A stretch of 64,000 nucleotides of DNA from an uncultured Pelagibacteraceae bacterium (GCA_902576785.1 CACGWC010000005.1:1-64000); one strand, 5' to 3'; shown: positions 1-7,822, counted from the first letter of the stretch. Program-made: numbers and translations. Notes: generated from the letters alone by a model not told the origin.

Positions 1-1
1 A

Positions 2-433
2 AAAGAAAAAGCTTCTGAAAAAAATTTAAATAAGATTGTTAAAGATTTCGATATAATTGTAGATGGAACAGATAATTTTAAGACTAAATTTTTAATAAAT
101 AAATTTTCATTAAAATATAAAAGAAAATTAATAGTTGGTGCTATTAGCAAATTTGATGGACACATTTTTTCATTCGATTTTAACAATAAATCAAGTCCAT
201 GTTTAAAGTGTTTTTACCAGTCAGAACCTTCTGATGAAGTTTTAAATTGTGAAAGTGAGGGAATATTAGGAACTACATCAAATATAATTGGGAGTATGCA
301 GGCAAACGAAGTTTTAAAAAACATAATTTCATCAGATAAAAGTCTTCACTCGTCAATTCTGGTTGTTAATCTGAAAAAACTTGAATTTAGAAAAATAAAA
401 TTTACTAAAAAAAAAGGTTGTTTGTGCAATTAA
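2..433 (+). CDS. MoeB/ThiF/HesA-family adenylyltransferase, C-terminal part
   Basis: The gene is cut by the window start, so only about 143 C-terminal residues are visible. They match the second half of the E1-like MoeB/ThiF family, which adenylates the C-terminal Gly-Gly of MoaD or ThiS as the first step of sulfur transfer. Visible marks are the DGTDNFKTKFLIN segment that contacts the nucleotide, the VGAISKFDGHIFSFD strand-loop and a zinc knuckle Cys pair CLKC. The usual second CxxC at the C-terminus reads CLC (CxC) here, only two residues from the stop. MoeB and ThiF cannot be separated without the N-terminus. The end overlaps the start of the next gene, suggesting co-transcription. Family call is firm; specific role is not. 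Confidence 0.8.
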   Translation, partial: KEKASEKNLNKIVKDFDIIVDGTDNFKTKFLINKFSLKYKRKLIVGAISKFDGHIFSFDFNNKSSPCLKCFYQSEPSDEVLNCESEGILGTTSNIIGSMQANEVLKNIISSDKSLHSSILVVNLKKLEFRKIKFTKKKGCLCN

Positions 434-870
434 TCTTCAAGATTTTAATAATAATATTTTTTACCTCGAATGCTATCTCTGAAGATAATGAAAAATTTTT
501 AATGCTTAAAAATGATAAAGTAAACGTAAGATATGGTCCAAGTTTTGATTATCCAATAAAGTATATTTACAAGAAAATAAACTTACCAGTAAAAGTGATT
601 GATAAAAAAGAAAATTTTAGAAGAATAATTGATAATAAAAAAAATGGCGGGTGGATACATATTTCTCAATTGAAGCAATCAAAATCCTTTATAACTGTAT
701 CAAATAAAATTCTTTTCAAAAAACCAACTAAATATTCTAAACCCTTGGCTAAGATAGAAACTGGAAGATTATTGTTAGTAAAAAAATGTGAGAGAAATTG
801 GTGCTTAGTAGAAACGAAAAGTTTTAAAGGGTGGGTTGATGAGGAAAATCTTTGGGGAAAAATCAACTAA
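418..870 (+). CDS. Exported tandem SH3-domain protein
   Basis: A 150-residue protein beginning with a hydrophobic segment (about residues 4-18) that looks like a signal peptide, with likely cleavage near SNAIS-ED. Two bacterial SH3-like repeats follow: about residues 33-85 (VNVRYGPSFDYPIKYIYKK and a GGWIHISQL ending) and about 92-148 (KPTKYSKPLAKIETG and a GWVDEENLWG ending). Such SH3b/SH3_4 domains usually bind peptidoglycan or peptides in the periplasm. No ATG is available in frame; the start must be TTG at 418 or GTG at 424, both overlapping the upstream MoeB/ThiF-like gene. No catalytic domain is visible, so the function is unknown beyond a wall-associated binding role. Confidence 0.8.
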   Translation: MFVQLIFKILIIIFFTSNAISEDNEKFLMLKNDKVNVRYGPSFDYPIKYIYKKINLPVKVIDKKENFRRIIDNKKNGGWIHISQLKQSKSFITVSNKILFKKPTKYSKPLAKIETGRLLLVKKCERNWCLVETKSFKGWVDEENLWGKIN

Positions 871-896
871 TCCTTTAATTTAAATGTATTTAATAA

Positions 897-1076
897 TTAT
901 TTTTGTTGAACACATACGTCTTTAATTACTGGAGCATTCGCACAATCAACACATTTAGTCTTTTGAACAATACATCCATCATCAAGGACTTCAACATCAA
1001 CTATTTTATCACACTTAGAACAAGTTGAAGAAATTGTTAATCCACATTTTTTACAATTATAATTTTCTATTTGCAT
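897..1076 (-). CDS. 59-aa eight-cysteine zinc-ribbon-like microprotein
   Basis: A small minus-strand gene read directly from the sequence: ATG at 1076, TAA at 897-899, 59 codons plus stop. The product starts MQIENYNCKKCGLTIS and carries eight cysteines: CxxC at 8/11, CxxC at 19/22, then C35, CxxC at 42/45 and C55. The first two pairs are spaced like a zinc ribbon; the rest could form a second metal site. I recognise no named family. It converges with the SH3 gene (26 bp gap). The 144-bp upstream gap holds three Fur-like palindromes, so metal-responsive expression is possible. The Cys pattern and clean start/stop support a real gene; function is unknown. Confidence 0.72.
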   Translation of the reverse strand: MQIENYNCKKCGLTISSTCSKCDKIVDVEVLDDGCIVQKTKCVDCANAPVIKDVCVQQK

Positions 1077-1125
1077 ATTTTAAAAATTAAATATGAAAAA
1101 ATTATTTTCAACAAATATCCTTGCG

Positions 1126-1138
1126 AATAATTATTATT
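1126..1138. promoter_or_regulatory. Fur-like palindrome, copy 1 (AATAAT-T-ATTATT)
   Basis: A perfect 6-1-6 inverted repeat, part of an 18-bp direct repeat TTGCGAATAATTATTATT (1121-1138) that recurs exactly 30 bp downstream. The hexamers resemble the GATAAT half-site of the classical Fur box. It lies about 50 bp upstream of the zinc-ribbon microgene start. The base composition makes chance matches likely, so this rests mainly on the repetition. Confidence 0.4.
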
Positions 1139-1155
1139 TACGCATTTTTTTTGCG

Positions 1156-1168
1156 AATAATTATTATT
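1156..1168. promoter_or_regulatory. Fur-like palindrome, copy 2 (AATAAT-T-ATTATT)
   Basis: This is the second copy of the 18-bp direct repeat TTGCGAATAATTATTATT (1151-1168), on the same face of the helix as copy 1 (30-bp spacing). It is in the same upstream region of the zinc-ribbon microgene. Confidence 0.4.
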
Positions 1169-1208
1169 ACTACAAATTATCCTTATTAAATTTTTCCTAA
1201 ATACTTAT

Positions 1209-1223
1209 TGATAATGATTATTA
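1209..1223. promoter_or_regulatory. Fur-box-like 7-1-7 palindrome
   Basis: TGATAAT-G-ATTATTA matches the 7-1-7 Fur model (TGATAAT-N-ATTATCA) at all but one position. It overlaps the stop codon of the DUF2061 gene and lies about 130 bp upstream of the zinc-ribbon microgene. It is the best Fur-box match I noticed in the window, though AT-rich background weakens it. Confidence 0.45.
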
Positions 1224-1463
1224 TTTACTTTTTGATCTACTTGCCCACCACTTATCTAAAATGAAATACCAAATAGAATTGGCAATTGGTTCTACAATTG
1301 CATCAGTCAAAGCTATCATAAATGATACATCCGCAACTAACATCAAAACAGTTATAGCAATTGCAAAATGACCAACTGTATAAACAATTGTTCTTAAAAT
1401 AGAGCCTCTGTTATTGGAATAAATCTGGCCAGCAGCTTTAAAAATACCGTTGGTAACTTCCAT
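1221..1463 (-). CDS. DUF2061-like small membrane protein
   Basis: An 80-residue protein with a short polar N-terminus, then RTIVYTVGHFAIAITVLMLVAD and a second hydrophobic stretch ending in IANSIWYFILDKWW. This two-helix layout with the aromatic W-Y-x(4)-D-K-W-W end resembles DUF2061 (PF09834) membrane proteins, whose function is unknown. Its start codon shares one base with the stop of the upstream hydroxylase-like gene at 1463, so the two are probably co-transcribed and translationally coupled. The start looks secure because there is no room for a longer reading. No catalytic residues are recognisable. Confidence 0.7.
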   Translation of the reverse strand: MEVTNGIFKAAGQIYSNNRGSILRTIVYTVGHFAIAITVLMLVADVSFMIALTDAIVEPIANSIWYFILDKWWASRSKSK

Positions 1464-2059
1464 TATTCTTTAAACGGGCTTTCAAGAACACAAGCAACTA
1501 AGTGAACTCTAGCCTGTTCTCCTCCATTAAAAAAGTTATGATACTTTGTATTATTAGTAATCCATACATGTCCATCCGCAGGCAAATGTTTTGCAACATT
1601 TTCGATGACCATTGAACAACCTGCATTAGTTACTATCGGAATATGCAATCTACACTCTGGATCTTTGTGCCAGCTTAGTGTTGATCTTGGCTCTTTCAAT
1701 AAAAGCCTTACCCTTCCTAGTTTAAATTTTTTACTAAGAATTTCATAAACCTCTTTAAAATAAGTTTTCTCGAACTCTGGTAGTAACTGAGTATATTTTG
1801 ATTCATCAATATCAATATCTCTTGAAACTTCTTTGCCTGTCTCATCTGCAATAGTCCAATATCTGCCCCTGATATTGTTCCCTTCTATAGAGTCTTTGTT
1901 ATTTGGAATTTGATTTAGAGGAATTGCTCCAAAGTGAGTAACACCTGGCGAATTAAATTTCTTTTTCTCCAAAATTAGATTTAAGTCGTTTCGCAATCTA
2001 TTTATATCAAACTTAATTTCAGGAACTTTATAAAAGTCTTCGAACGATAGTGATTTCAT
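1463..2059 (-). CDS. Aspartyl/asparaginyl beta-hydroxylase-like 2OG-Fe(II) oxygenase
   Basis: This 198-residue protein fits the Asp/Asn beta-hydroxylase fold (PF05118), a cupin-type 2-oxoglutarate and Fe(II) dioxygenase. The metal triad is visible: HxD as WHKDPECRLHIPI (about residues 131-133) and the distal histidine in ARVHLVACV (about residue 186), with an Arg just before it that normally binds 2-oxoglutarate. The central GHVWITNNTKYHNFFN loop is also typical. Substrate cannot be told from sequence; bacterial members modify proteins or small molecules. It sits 19 bp downstream of katG on the same strand, and a DUF2061 gene follows, so it may share the katG promoter. Confidence 0.78.
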   Translation of the reverse strand: MKSLSFEDFYKVPEIKFDINRLRNDLNLILEKKKFNSPGVTHFGAIPLNQIPNNKDSIEGNNIRGRYWTIADETGKEVSRDIDIDESKYTQLLPEFEKTYFKEVYEILSKKFKLGRVRLLLKEPRSTLSWHKDPECRLHIPIVTNAGCSMVIENVAKHLPADGHVWITNNTKYHNFFNGGEQARVHLVACVLESPFKE

Positions 2060-2078
2060 TTTCCCGCTTTCCTCGATA

Positions 2079-4316
2079 TTAGTTTAATCTTAAATCAAAT
2101 CTATCTGCATTCATCACTTTGACCCATGCAGATACAAAGTCTTTAACAAATTTGTCAGATGAGTCTTTGCAGGCATAGACTTCAGCTAATGCTCTTAATT
2201 GAGAATTTGAACCAAAAATAAGGTCAACTCTTGAACCTTTCCACTTAGTTTTTTTAGACTTTCTATCTTTACCAACAAAATATTGTTCAGATTTGTCAGT
2301 TTCTTTCCAAGTGGTACTCATATCGAGAAGATTTACAAAATAATCTGTTGATAAAGTTCCAGGTTTTTTTGTGAAAACTCCATTTTTAGAACTATCATAG
2401 TTTGTATCTAAAACTCTCATTCCTCCTACAAGAACTGTCATCTCTGGTGCTGTTAATCCCATTAATTGTGCCTTATCAATTAATTTTTCCTCAGCTGAAA
2501 CATGGGATTTACCTTTTTTCATGTAGTTTCTAAAACCATCAGCTTGTGGCTCAAGCAGTCCAAATGAGTTTACATCTGTTTGGTCTTGTCTTGCATCTCC
2601 TCTTCCTGGCGAAAATGGAACCTGAATTTTATGACCAGCTTTTTTTGCTGCCATCTCTATTCCTACATTTCCACCTAATACTATAAGATCAGCCATTGAC
2701 ACTGATTTTTTATTTGTATCAAATTGTTTCTTAATTTTTTGTAAAGCTTTAATAACCTTTGATAGTTTTTTAGGGTTATTGACTTTCCAACTTCTTTGAG
2801 GCTCAAGCATAATTCTTGCACCATTTGCTCCACCTCTTTTATCAGATCCTCTATATGTTGAAGCAGAAGCCCAAGCAGTAGACACTAAATCAGATACTGA
2901 AATTTTTGATTTTGAAAGCTTTGTTTTTAAATCTCTAATATCATTTGATTTAAGTTTATATTTTGGTTTGTCTATAGGATCTTGCCAAATTAATTGTTCT
3001 TTTGGAACTTCGCTGCCCAAATAACATGCTCTTGGTCCCATGTCTCTATGAGTAAGCTTAAACCAAGCTCTTGCAAATGCATCAGCAAATTCATCTGGAT
3101 TTTGATAAAAATGTTTTGAAATTGGTCCATAACTTTTATCCATTCTCAAAGATAAATCAGTTGTTTGCATCATAGGAGGATGCATTTTGTTTTTATCATG
3201 AGCATCAGGTACCATTTTTATTCTCTGACCATTCTTTTTCGGAGTCCATTGAAATGCTCCAGCAGGTCCTTTAGTCAATTCCCATTCATGGTTAAACAAA
3301 CAATCAAAGTAACCCATATCCCATTGTGTTGGTGCTTGTGTCCATGCTCCTTCAATACCACTACTTATTGCATGTACACCTTTTCCTGATTTGTAATTAC
3401 TATTCCAACCAGTTGCTTGATCTTGAATTCTTGATGCCTCTGGATCAGGTCCTTTGTGTGATTCAGGTGCAGCACCATGAGATTTCCCAAAAGTGTGACC
3501 GCCTGCAACTAATGCAACAGTTTCATAATCATTCATTGCCATTCGTCCGAATGTTTCTCTAATATCATGAGCCGCTTTTAATGGATCTGGATTAAAATCT
3601 GGACCTTGTGGATTTACATAAATTAATCCCATGTGAGAAGCCCCCAATGGTTGTTCAAGATCTCTTTTTCCGCTGTATCTCTTAACACCCAACATTTCTT
3701 TTTCTGAACCCCAGTAAATATCATCTTCTGGTTCCCAGATATCAGTTCTTCCCGCTCCAAAACCGAAAGTTTTAAAGCCCATTGATTCTAATGCTACATT
3801 TCCAACTAGTATAAATAAATCTGCCCAAGAAATACTTTTTCCATATTTCTGTTTTATTGGCCACAAAAGTAATCTAGCTTTATCTAAATTAACATTATCA
3901 GGCCAAGCATTTAACGGTGCAAACCTTTGATTACCTGTTCCAGCTCCCCCTCTGCCATCACCCGTTCTATAAGTACCTGCTGCGTGCCATGCTAATCTAA
4001 TAAATAAAGGACCATAATGACCGTAATCTGCTGGCCACCAGTCCTGTGAGTCAGTCATTAATTTGTTTAAATCTTTTTTGAGTGCTTTGTAATTCAGTTT
4101 TTTAAATTCTTTAGAATAATTAAATTTTTTCTCCATTGGATTTGATAAATTCGAGTGCTGACTTAAAATTTTCAAATTCAAACTATTTGGCCAAAAATCT
4201 CTATTTGTTTGTCCTCTTCCCGCACTAAATTTTGCTGGTGTACCTGCACCTGTAAACGGGCACTTGCTTAATTCTGTTGATTTAAATGTTTTACTCTTAT
4301 GAAATTCCGCACTCAT
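2079..4316 (-). CDS. katG: Catalase-peroxidase KatG
   Basis: Full-length (745 aa) bifunctional heme enzyme that removes hydrogen peroxide. The N-terminal catalytic half has distal RLAWH (R107, W110, H111), the Tyr of the Met-Tyr-Trp adduct in [11 protein letters not shown] (Y233), the Met in RMAMND (M259) and the proximal heme ligand in [10 protein letters not shown] (H274). All three adduct residues are present, so catalase activity is expected. The second, non-heme peroxidase-like domain occupies about residues 430-745. No signal peptide is seen, so it is likely cytoplasmic. A clear Shine-Dalgarno AGGAGA lies at 4326-4331. The promoter (4361-4389) carries an Irr-type box, and irr is the next gene upstream, suggesting iron/heme-dependent control. 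Two genes downstream may be co-transcribed. Confidence 0.98.
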   Translation of the reverse strand: MSAEFHKSKTFKSTELSKCPFTGAGTPAKFSAGRGQTNRDFWPNSLNLKILSQHSNLSNPMEKKFNYSKEFKKLNYKALKKDLNKLMTDSQDWWPADYGHYGPLFIRLAWHAAGTYRTGDGRGGAGTGNQRFAPLNAWPDNVNLDKARLLLWPIKQKYGKSISWADLFILVGNVALESMGFKTFGFGAGRTDIWEPEDDIYWGSEKEMLGVKRYSGKRDLEQPLGASHMGLIYVNPQGPDFNPDPLKAAHDIRETFGRMAMNDYETVALVAGGHTFGKSHGAAPESHKGPDPEASRIQDQATGWNSNYKSGKGVHAISSGIEGAWTQAPTQWDMGYFDCLFNHEWELTKGPAGAFQWTPKKNGQRIKMVPDAHDKNKMHPPMMQTTDLSLRMDKSYGPISKHFYQNPDEFADAFARAWFKLTHRDMGPRACYLGSEVPKEQLIWQDPIDKPKYKLKSNDIRDLKTKLSKSKISVSDLVSTAWASASTYRGSDKRGGANGARIMLEPQRSWKVNNPKKLSKVIKALQKIKKQFDTNKKSVSMADLIVLGGNVGIEMAAKKAGHKIQVPFSPGRGDARQDQTDVNSFGLLEPQADGFRNYMKKGKSHVSAEEKLIDKAQLMGLTAPEMTVLVGGMRVLDTNYDSSKNGVFTKKPGTLSTDYFVNLLDMSTTWKETDKSEQYFVGKDRKSKKTKWKGSRVDLIFGSNSQLRALAEVYACKDSSDKFVKDFVSAWVKVMNADRFDLRLN

Positions 4317-4325
4317 TATTTGTTA

Positions 4326-4331
4326 TCTCCT
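4326..4331 (-). promoter_or_regulatory. katG Shine-Dalgarno
   Basis: AGGAGA on the minus strand, 9 nt before the katG ATG. It is notable because many genes in this window have little or no recognisable ribosome binding site. Confidence 0.75.
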
Positions 4332-4337
4332 ATAAAA

Positions 4338-4354
4338 TTAATAATTATTCTATT
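4338..4354. promoter_or_regulatory. Second, weaker Irr-type box at the katG start site
   Basis: TTAATAATTATTCTATT shares the 7-3-7 layout of the main box 23 bp upstream but departs from TTTAGAA-N3-TTCTAAA at several positions. It would lie at about +1 to +17 of the katG transcript. Low confidence alone; meaningful mainly as a possible tandem site. Confidence 0.35.
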
Positions 4355-4360
4355 TCCTTG

Positions 4361-4389
4361 TTTATAATTATTCTAAAGAAGATTGTCAA
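4361..4389 (-). promoter_or_regulatory. katG sigma70 promoter with embedded Irr-type box
   Basis: Minus strand: a perfect -35 TTGACA (4384-4389), 17-bp spacer, and -10 TATAAA (4361-4366), giving a start near 4354. The palindrome TTTAGAATAATTATAAA (4361-4377) fills most of the spacer and all of the -10. It matches the alphaproteobacterial iron control element TTTAGAA-N3-TTCTAAA except for one base. A protein bound there would exclude RNA polymerase, so repression is the expected outcome. The box consensus is from my knowledge of Irr regulons; binding is inferred. Confidence 0.62.
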
Positions 4390-4422
4390 TAAGTCAGAAT
4401 ATTTATGATGTAATTTTGAAAC

Positions 4423-4833
4423 TTAGTCTTCTAATTTAACTAAAACTTCAACTGATTTAATTTTTTTTCCTGGTATAGATTTTTGAATTTCTATCGGTCC
4501 TATATCCTCATTTTTAAGATCAATAAGTTTTTCTTCTTTCACATCGAAAAAATGGTGATGATCTGTGACATTTGTATCAAAGTAAGTTTGATTAGAATTA
4601 ATTGGTATCTCTTTTAAATATCCTTTTTTGTGGAAAGCATGAACTGTATTGTAAACAGTTGCTAAAGAAATTTTTTCTCCAGTTTTATCTTTGATTAAAT
4701 TGAATAAGTCGCTTATTGTGAAATGGAAAGTTTTGTCTCTATTAAATAAAACCTCGCATATATTTATTCTTTGTTTAGTTGGTCTTAAGCTAGAGTTTCT
4801 TAGTTTTTCAATAAATTCTTGTTTACTAGTCAT
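4423..4833 (-). CDS. irr: Irr-like Fur-family iron/heme response regulator
   Basis: Fur-superfamily regulator of 136 aa using ATG at 4833; a TTG six bases further upstream is in frame but lies against the palindrome. The winged helix is at about residues 10-80 with the recognition segment ISLATVYNTVHAF. The HHH motif (about residues 92-94) in FDTNVTDHHHFF is the Irr signature that separates it from Fur, Mur and Zur. The N-terminal Cys-Pro heme motif of Bradyrhizobium Irr is absent, as in many other Irr proteins. Irr tunes heme and iron genes to iron status. It is divergent from fabA, an arrangement I know from other alphaproteobacteria, and an Irr-type box abuts its start, suggesting autoregulation. 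Confidence 0.88.
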   Translation of the reverse strand: MTSKQEFIEKLRNSSLRPTKQRINICEVLFNRDKTFHFTISDLFNLIKDKTGEKISLATVYNTVHAFHKKGYLKEIPINSNQTYFDTNVTDHHHFFDVKEEKLIDLKNEDIGPIEIQKSIPGKKIKSVEVLVKLED

Positions 4834-4839
4834 TAGCAA

Positions 4840-4856
4840 TTTAAAACTATTCTAAA
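4840..4856. promoter_or_regulatory. Irr-type (ICE-like) box in the irr/fabA intergenic region
   Basis: TTTAAAA-CTA-TTCTAAA differs from TTTAGAA-N3-TTCTAAA at one position. It sits 6 bp upstream of the irr ATG and just downstream of a possible irr -10 (TACAAA on the minus strand, 4860-4865; -35 TTGATT, 4882-4887, 16-bp spacer). On the other strand it overlaps the -35 region of fabA. Confidence 0.55.
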
Positions 4857-4868
4857 CTATTTGTATAT

Positions 4869-4874
4869 TATAAT
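4869..4874 (+). promoter_or_regulatory. fabA operon -10 element
   Basis: A perfect TATAAT 32 bp before the fabA ATG, with a predicted start near 4881. No good -35 is present; the expected -35 zone overlaps the Irr-type box at 4840-4856. Confidence 0.45.
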
Positions 4875-4906
4875 GTACCTAAATCAAGTAATAAGATTAC
4901 AAAATT

Positions 4907-5407
4907 ATGAAAAAAAGTTCCTTTAATTACGACGAACTAATTGATTGCGCTAACGGTAAATTATTTGGTCCTGGAAATGCAAAATTACCATCTCCACCAA
5001 TGCTTATGTTTGATAGAATTACAGAAATTACCGAAAATCAAGGTTTTTATAAAAAAGGCTCTATGAAAGCCGAACTTGATATTAAGGATAATTTATGGTT
5101 CTTTGATTGTCATTTTAAAGAAGATCCAGTTATGCCAGGTTGTCTAGGTTTAGATGCAATGTGGCAGCTGGTTGGCTTTTTTCTTGGTTGGTTGGGAAAT
5201 CCAGGGAGAGGTAGAGCATTAGGCGTAAGCACTGTAAAATTCACTGGTGAAGTACTTAAAAATGTCAAAATGGCAAAATATGAAATAGATATGAAAAGAA
5301 TTCTTGTTAAAGGAGAAACAACCGTAGGTCTTGCAAATGGAATATTGCTTGCTGATGGAAAAAAGATTTATAGTGCTGAAAATCTTAAGGTAGGATTATT
5401 TAAATAA
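4907..5407 (+). CDS. fabA: 3-hydroxydecanoyl-ACP dehydratase/isomerase FabA
   Basis: Length (166 aa) and sequence match FabA, the hot-dog enzyme that dehydrates 3-hydroxydecanoyl-ACP and isomerises trans-2 to cis-3-decenoyl-ACP, the branch point for unsaturated fatty acids. The active-site helix region [20 protein letters not shown] contains the catalytic His (H69) and Asp (D83). It leads a fabA-fabB-fabI cluster; its stop shares one base with the fabB start (TAATG), so the two are translationally coupled. Expression from the divergent irr/fabA region could make membrane unsaturation responsive to iron status, but that is inference. Confidence 0.97.
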   Translation: MKKSSFNYDELIDCANGKLFGPGNAKLPSPPMLMFDRITEITENQGFYKKGSMKAELDIKDNLWFFDCHFKEDPVMPGCLGLDAMWQLVGFFLGWLGNPGRGRALGVSTVKFTGEVLKNVKMAKYEIDMKRILVKGETTVGLANGILLADGKKIYSAENLKVGLFK

Positions 5408-6618
5408 TGAAAAGAGTAGTTGTAACAGGACTTGGTGTAGTTTCATGTTTAGGAAATAATCAAGATGAAGTTTATCAATCATTAGTTAATACAAAATCAG
5501 GAATAACATTTTCTGAAGAATACAAAGAGCATAACTTAAAAAGTCATGTTCATGGTAAACCTAATATCAAATTAGAGGATTACATTGATAGAAAAGTTAT
5601 TAGGTTTATGGGTGCTGGATCAGCATATAATTATGTTGCAATGAGTGAAGCAGTTAAAGACTCTGGATTAGAAGAAAATGAGGTTAGTAATATTTCAACA
5701 GGTATGGTCATGGGATCTGGAGGACCATCAATAGAAAATGTGATTTTAGCATCAGATAAAACAAGAGAAAAAAATCCAAAAAAAATGGGTCCATTTATAG
5801 TTCCAAGAACTATGGCAAGTACTGCTTCTGCTACTCTAGCAGTTCCATTTAAAATCAAAGGTACTAATTACACAATAAGTTCTGCATGCGCAACGAGTGG
5901 TCATTGTATTGGTAACGCAATGGAACTTATTCAATTAGGAAAACAAAATATTATTTTTGCTGGTGGCAGTGACGAGGTTCACTTTGCTATGACTGCTATG
6001 TTTGATGCAATGACTGCGCTATCATCAAAATATAACGATACCCCTGAAAAAGCTTCAAGACCATATGATAAAACAAGAGATGGTTTTGTGATTGCTGGTG
6101 GAGGTGGAGTTCTTGTTTTAGAAGAATACGAACATGCCAAAGCAAGAGGTGCTAAAATATATGCGGAATTAACTGGTTATGGAGCAACATCAGATGGCTA
6201 TGATATGGTTGCACCATCTGGCGAGGGAGCGGTGAGATGTATGAAAATGGCTCTAGCAACTTCTAAAAATAAAATTGACTATATTAATACTCACGGGACA
6301 TCAACACCTGTAGGAGATATTACAGAATTAAAAGCAGTTGGTGAGGCTTTCCCAGACTATAAACCTAAGATAAGTTCTACAAAATCTTTGTCAGGTCATT
6401 CATTAGGTGCAACTTCAGTTCACGAAGCAATTTATAGTTTGATAATGATGAAAAACAATTTTATTTCAGCTTCAGCAAATATTTCAGAAATGGATGACGA
6501 AGCAAAAAACTATCCGATTGTTACACAAGTTGAAAAAGACGTAAATTTGAAAGCAATTATGTCTAACAGCTTTGGTTTTGGTGGAACTAATGCAACATTA
6601 ATTTTTGAGAAAGTTTAA
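5407..6618 (+). CDS. fabB: 3-oxoacyl-ACP synthase I FabB
   Basis: A 403-residue thiolase-fold condensing enzyme that elongates cis-unsaturated acyl-ACPs with malonyl-ACP. The Cys-His-His triad is visible: nucleophile C161 in [11 protein letters not shown], His in [12 protein letters not shown] and His in [13 protein letters not shown]. Pairing with FabA, and the genome-typical fabA-fabB adjacency, favour FabB over FabF. It overlaps fabA by one base and is followed after 4 bp by fabI, so the three are probably one operon. Confidence 0.97.
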   Translation: MKRVVVTGLGVVSCLGNNQDEVYQSLVNTKSGITFSEEYKEHNLKSHVHGKPNIKLEDYIDRKVIRFMGAGSAYNYVAMSEAVKDSGLEENEVSNISTGMVMGSGGPSIENVILASDKTREKNPKKMGPFIVPRTMASTASATLAVPFKIKGTNYTISSACATSGHCIGNAMELIQLGKQNIIFAGGSDEVHFAMTAMFDAMTALSSKYNDTPEKASRPYDKTRDGFVIAGGGGVLVLEEYEHAKARGAKIYAELTGYGATSDGYDMVAPSGEGAVRCMKMALATSKNKIDYINTHGTSTPVGDITELKAVGEAFPDYKPKISSTKSLSGHSLGATSVHEAIYSLIMMKNNFISASANISEMDDEAKNYPIVTQVEKDVNLKAIMSNSFGFGGTNATLIFEKV

Positions 6619-6622
6619 ATCT

Positions 6623-7408
6623 ATGAGTTTAATGAAGGGAAAAAAGGGTCTTATCATGGGCGTTGCCAATGAGAAATCAATTGCATGGGGAATATCTCAA
6701 AAACTTGCTGAAGCTGGAGCAGAGTTAGCTTTTACTTATTTAGGTGATGCTTTAAAAAAAAGAGTTGTTCCACTTGCAGAAAAACTAAATTCAAATGTAA
6801 CATTTAGCTGTGATGTAGAAAAAAAAGAAGAAGTTGTAAAACTTTTTGAAGATGTAAAAAGTCAATGGGGAGAAATTGATTTTGTTGTGCATGCAATTGC
6901 ATTTTCAGATAAGTCCGAGTTATCAGGAGAATATTTGAACACAACTAGAGAAAACTTTTTAAGAAGTATGTTGATATCTTGTTTTTCATTTACTGAAGTT
7001 GCTAGAGAGGCATCTAAAATAATGAAGCAAGGTGGTAGTATGATTACTTTGAGTTATGAAGCAAATAAAGCCATACCTAATTATAATGTTATGGGAGTAT
7101 GTAAAGCTGCACTAGAGTCTAGTGTTAAATATCTTGCAAGGGATTTAGGGGCAAAGAATATTAGAGTTAACGCAATAAGTGCGGGACCAATTAAAACTCT
7201 AGCAGCTTCTGCTATTGGGGATGCTAAATTTCTTTACAAGTGGAACGCCGATCATTCATTTTTGAAAAGAAATGTTGATAATCTTGATGTTGGAAATTCA
7301 GCATTATATCTTTTAAGTGATATGGCTGGTGGTGTTACTGGTGAAATTCATTATGTAGATGCTGGTTACAATAAAGTTGGAATGCCAGATCCTAAGAACA
7401 TTACCTGA
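6623..7408 (+). CDS. fabI: Enoyl-ACP reductase FabI
   Basis: NAD(P)H-dependent enoyl-ACP reductase of the SDR superfamily, 261 aa from ATG 6623 (an in-frame TTG at 6605 lies inside fabB and is unlikely). The cofactor-binding start KKGLIMGVANEKSIAWGI is the divergent FabI form of the Rossmann glycine loop. The catalytic pair is in NYNVMGVCKAAL (Tyr-x6-Lys), with the second conserved Tyr in SYEANKAIPNYN. It completes each elongation cycle and should serve both saturated and unsaturated chains made by the two upstream genes. FabI is the triclosan target. Confidence 0.97.
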   Translation: MSLMKGKKGLIMGVANEKSIAWGISQKLAEAGAELAFTYLGDALKKRVVPLAEKLNSNVTFSCDVEKKEEVVKLFEDVKSQWGEIDFVVHAIAFSDKSELSGEYLNTTRENFLRSMLISCFSFTEVAREASKIMKQGGSMITLSYEANKAIPNYNVMGVCKAALESSVKYLARDLGAKNIRVNAISAGPIKTLAASAIGDAKFLYKWNADHSFLKRNVDNLDVGNSALYLLSDMAGGVTGEIHYVDAGYNKVGMPDPKNIT

Positions 7409-7432
7409 AATTTAATTAAATTTAGTTAAATT

Positions 7433-7822
7433 ATGATGCAACAAATTAGTATTTATCTAACGAGTATAATATTGGGAATTATGCTCTTCTTTTCTTTTGT
7501 TATAGCACCTGTAACTTTCACTGCATTAGATGAGGAAAATGCTAGAAAATTTATAAGAAAAATATTTCCTTATTACTACACTGTTAATTTAGCTATTAGT
7601 ATTTTAGTTTTAATTAGCTTTATAATTCTAAAAATTTTTTCCTTAGATTTTTATTTAATTTTAGGTATTGCGATATTATTTGCTGTATCAAATTTTTTAC
7701 TAATGCCACTGATAAATAAGTACAGAGATGAAAACCAGGGTAAAAAATTTAAGTATTCACACTTTATTTCTGTTTTAATTAATTTTATACAAATGATATT
7801 TTTAGTGATTATTCTACTTTAA
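7433..7822 (+). CDS. DUF4149-like four-helix membrane protein
   Basis: A 129-residue integral membrane protein with about four transmembrane helices (roughly residues 5-30, 48-67, 70-90 and 107-129). It resembles DUF4149/TMEM205-like proteins: an SFVIAPVTFTAL motif after helix 1 and an RKFIRKIFPYYY loop before helix 2. No enzymatic residues stand out, and function is unknown in bacteria. Two consecutive ATGs (7433, 7436) can serve as start. It follows fabI after 24 bp, including an AT-only 16-bp palindrome (7408-7423), so it may be expressed with the fatty-acid operon. Confidence 0.75.
   Translation: MMQQISIYLTSIILGIMLFFSFVIAPVTFTALDEENARKFIRKIFPYYYTVNLAISILVLISFIILKIFSLDFYLILGIAILFAVSNFLLMPLINKYRDENQGKKFKYSHFISVLINFIQMIFLVIILL

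Noticed and set aside
1121..1168. Possible start of a CRISPR-like or satellite array
   Set aside because: Only two copies with a 12-bp interval and no cas genes; better explained as paired operator sites.
3165..3562. Open frames antisense to katG
   Set aside because: They mirror a strongly conserved gene, have no family likeness and no start signal; shadows of codon bias.
7408..7430. CtrA site (TTAA-N7-TTAA) after fabI
   Set aside because: The nearest spacing is six, and such strings are frequent by chance at this composition.
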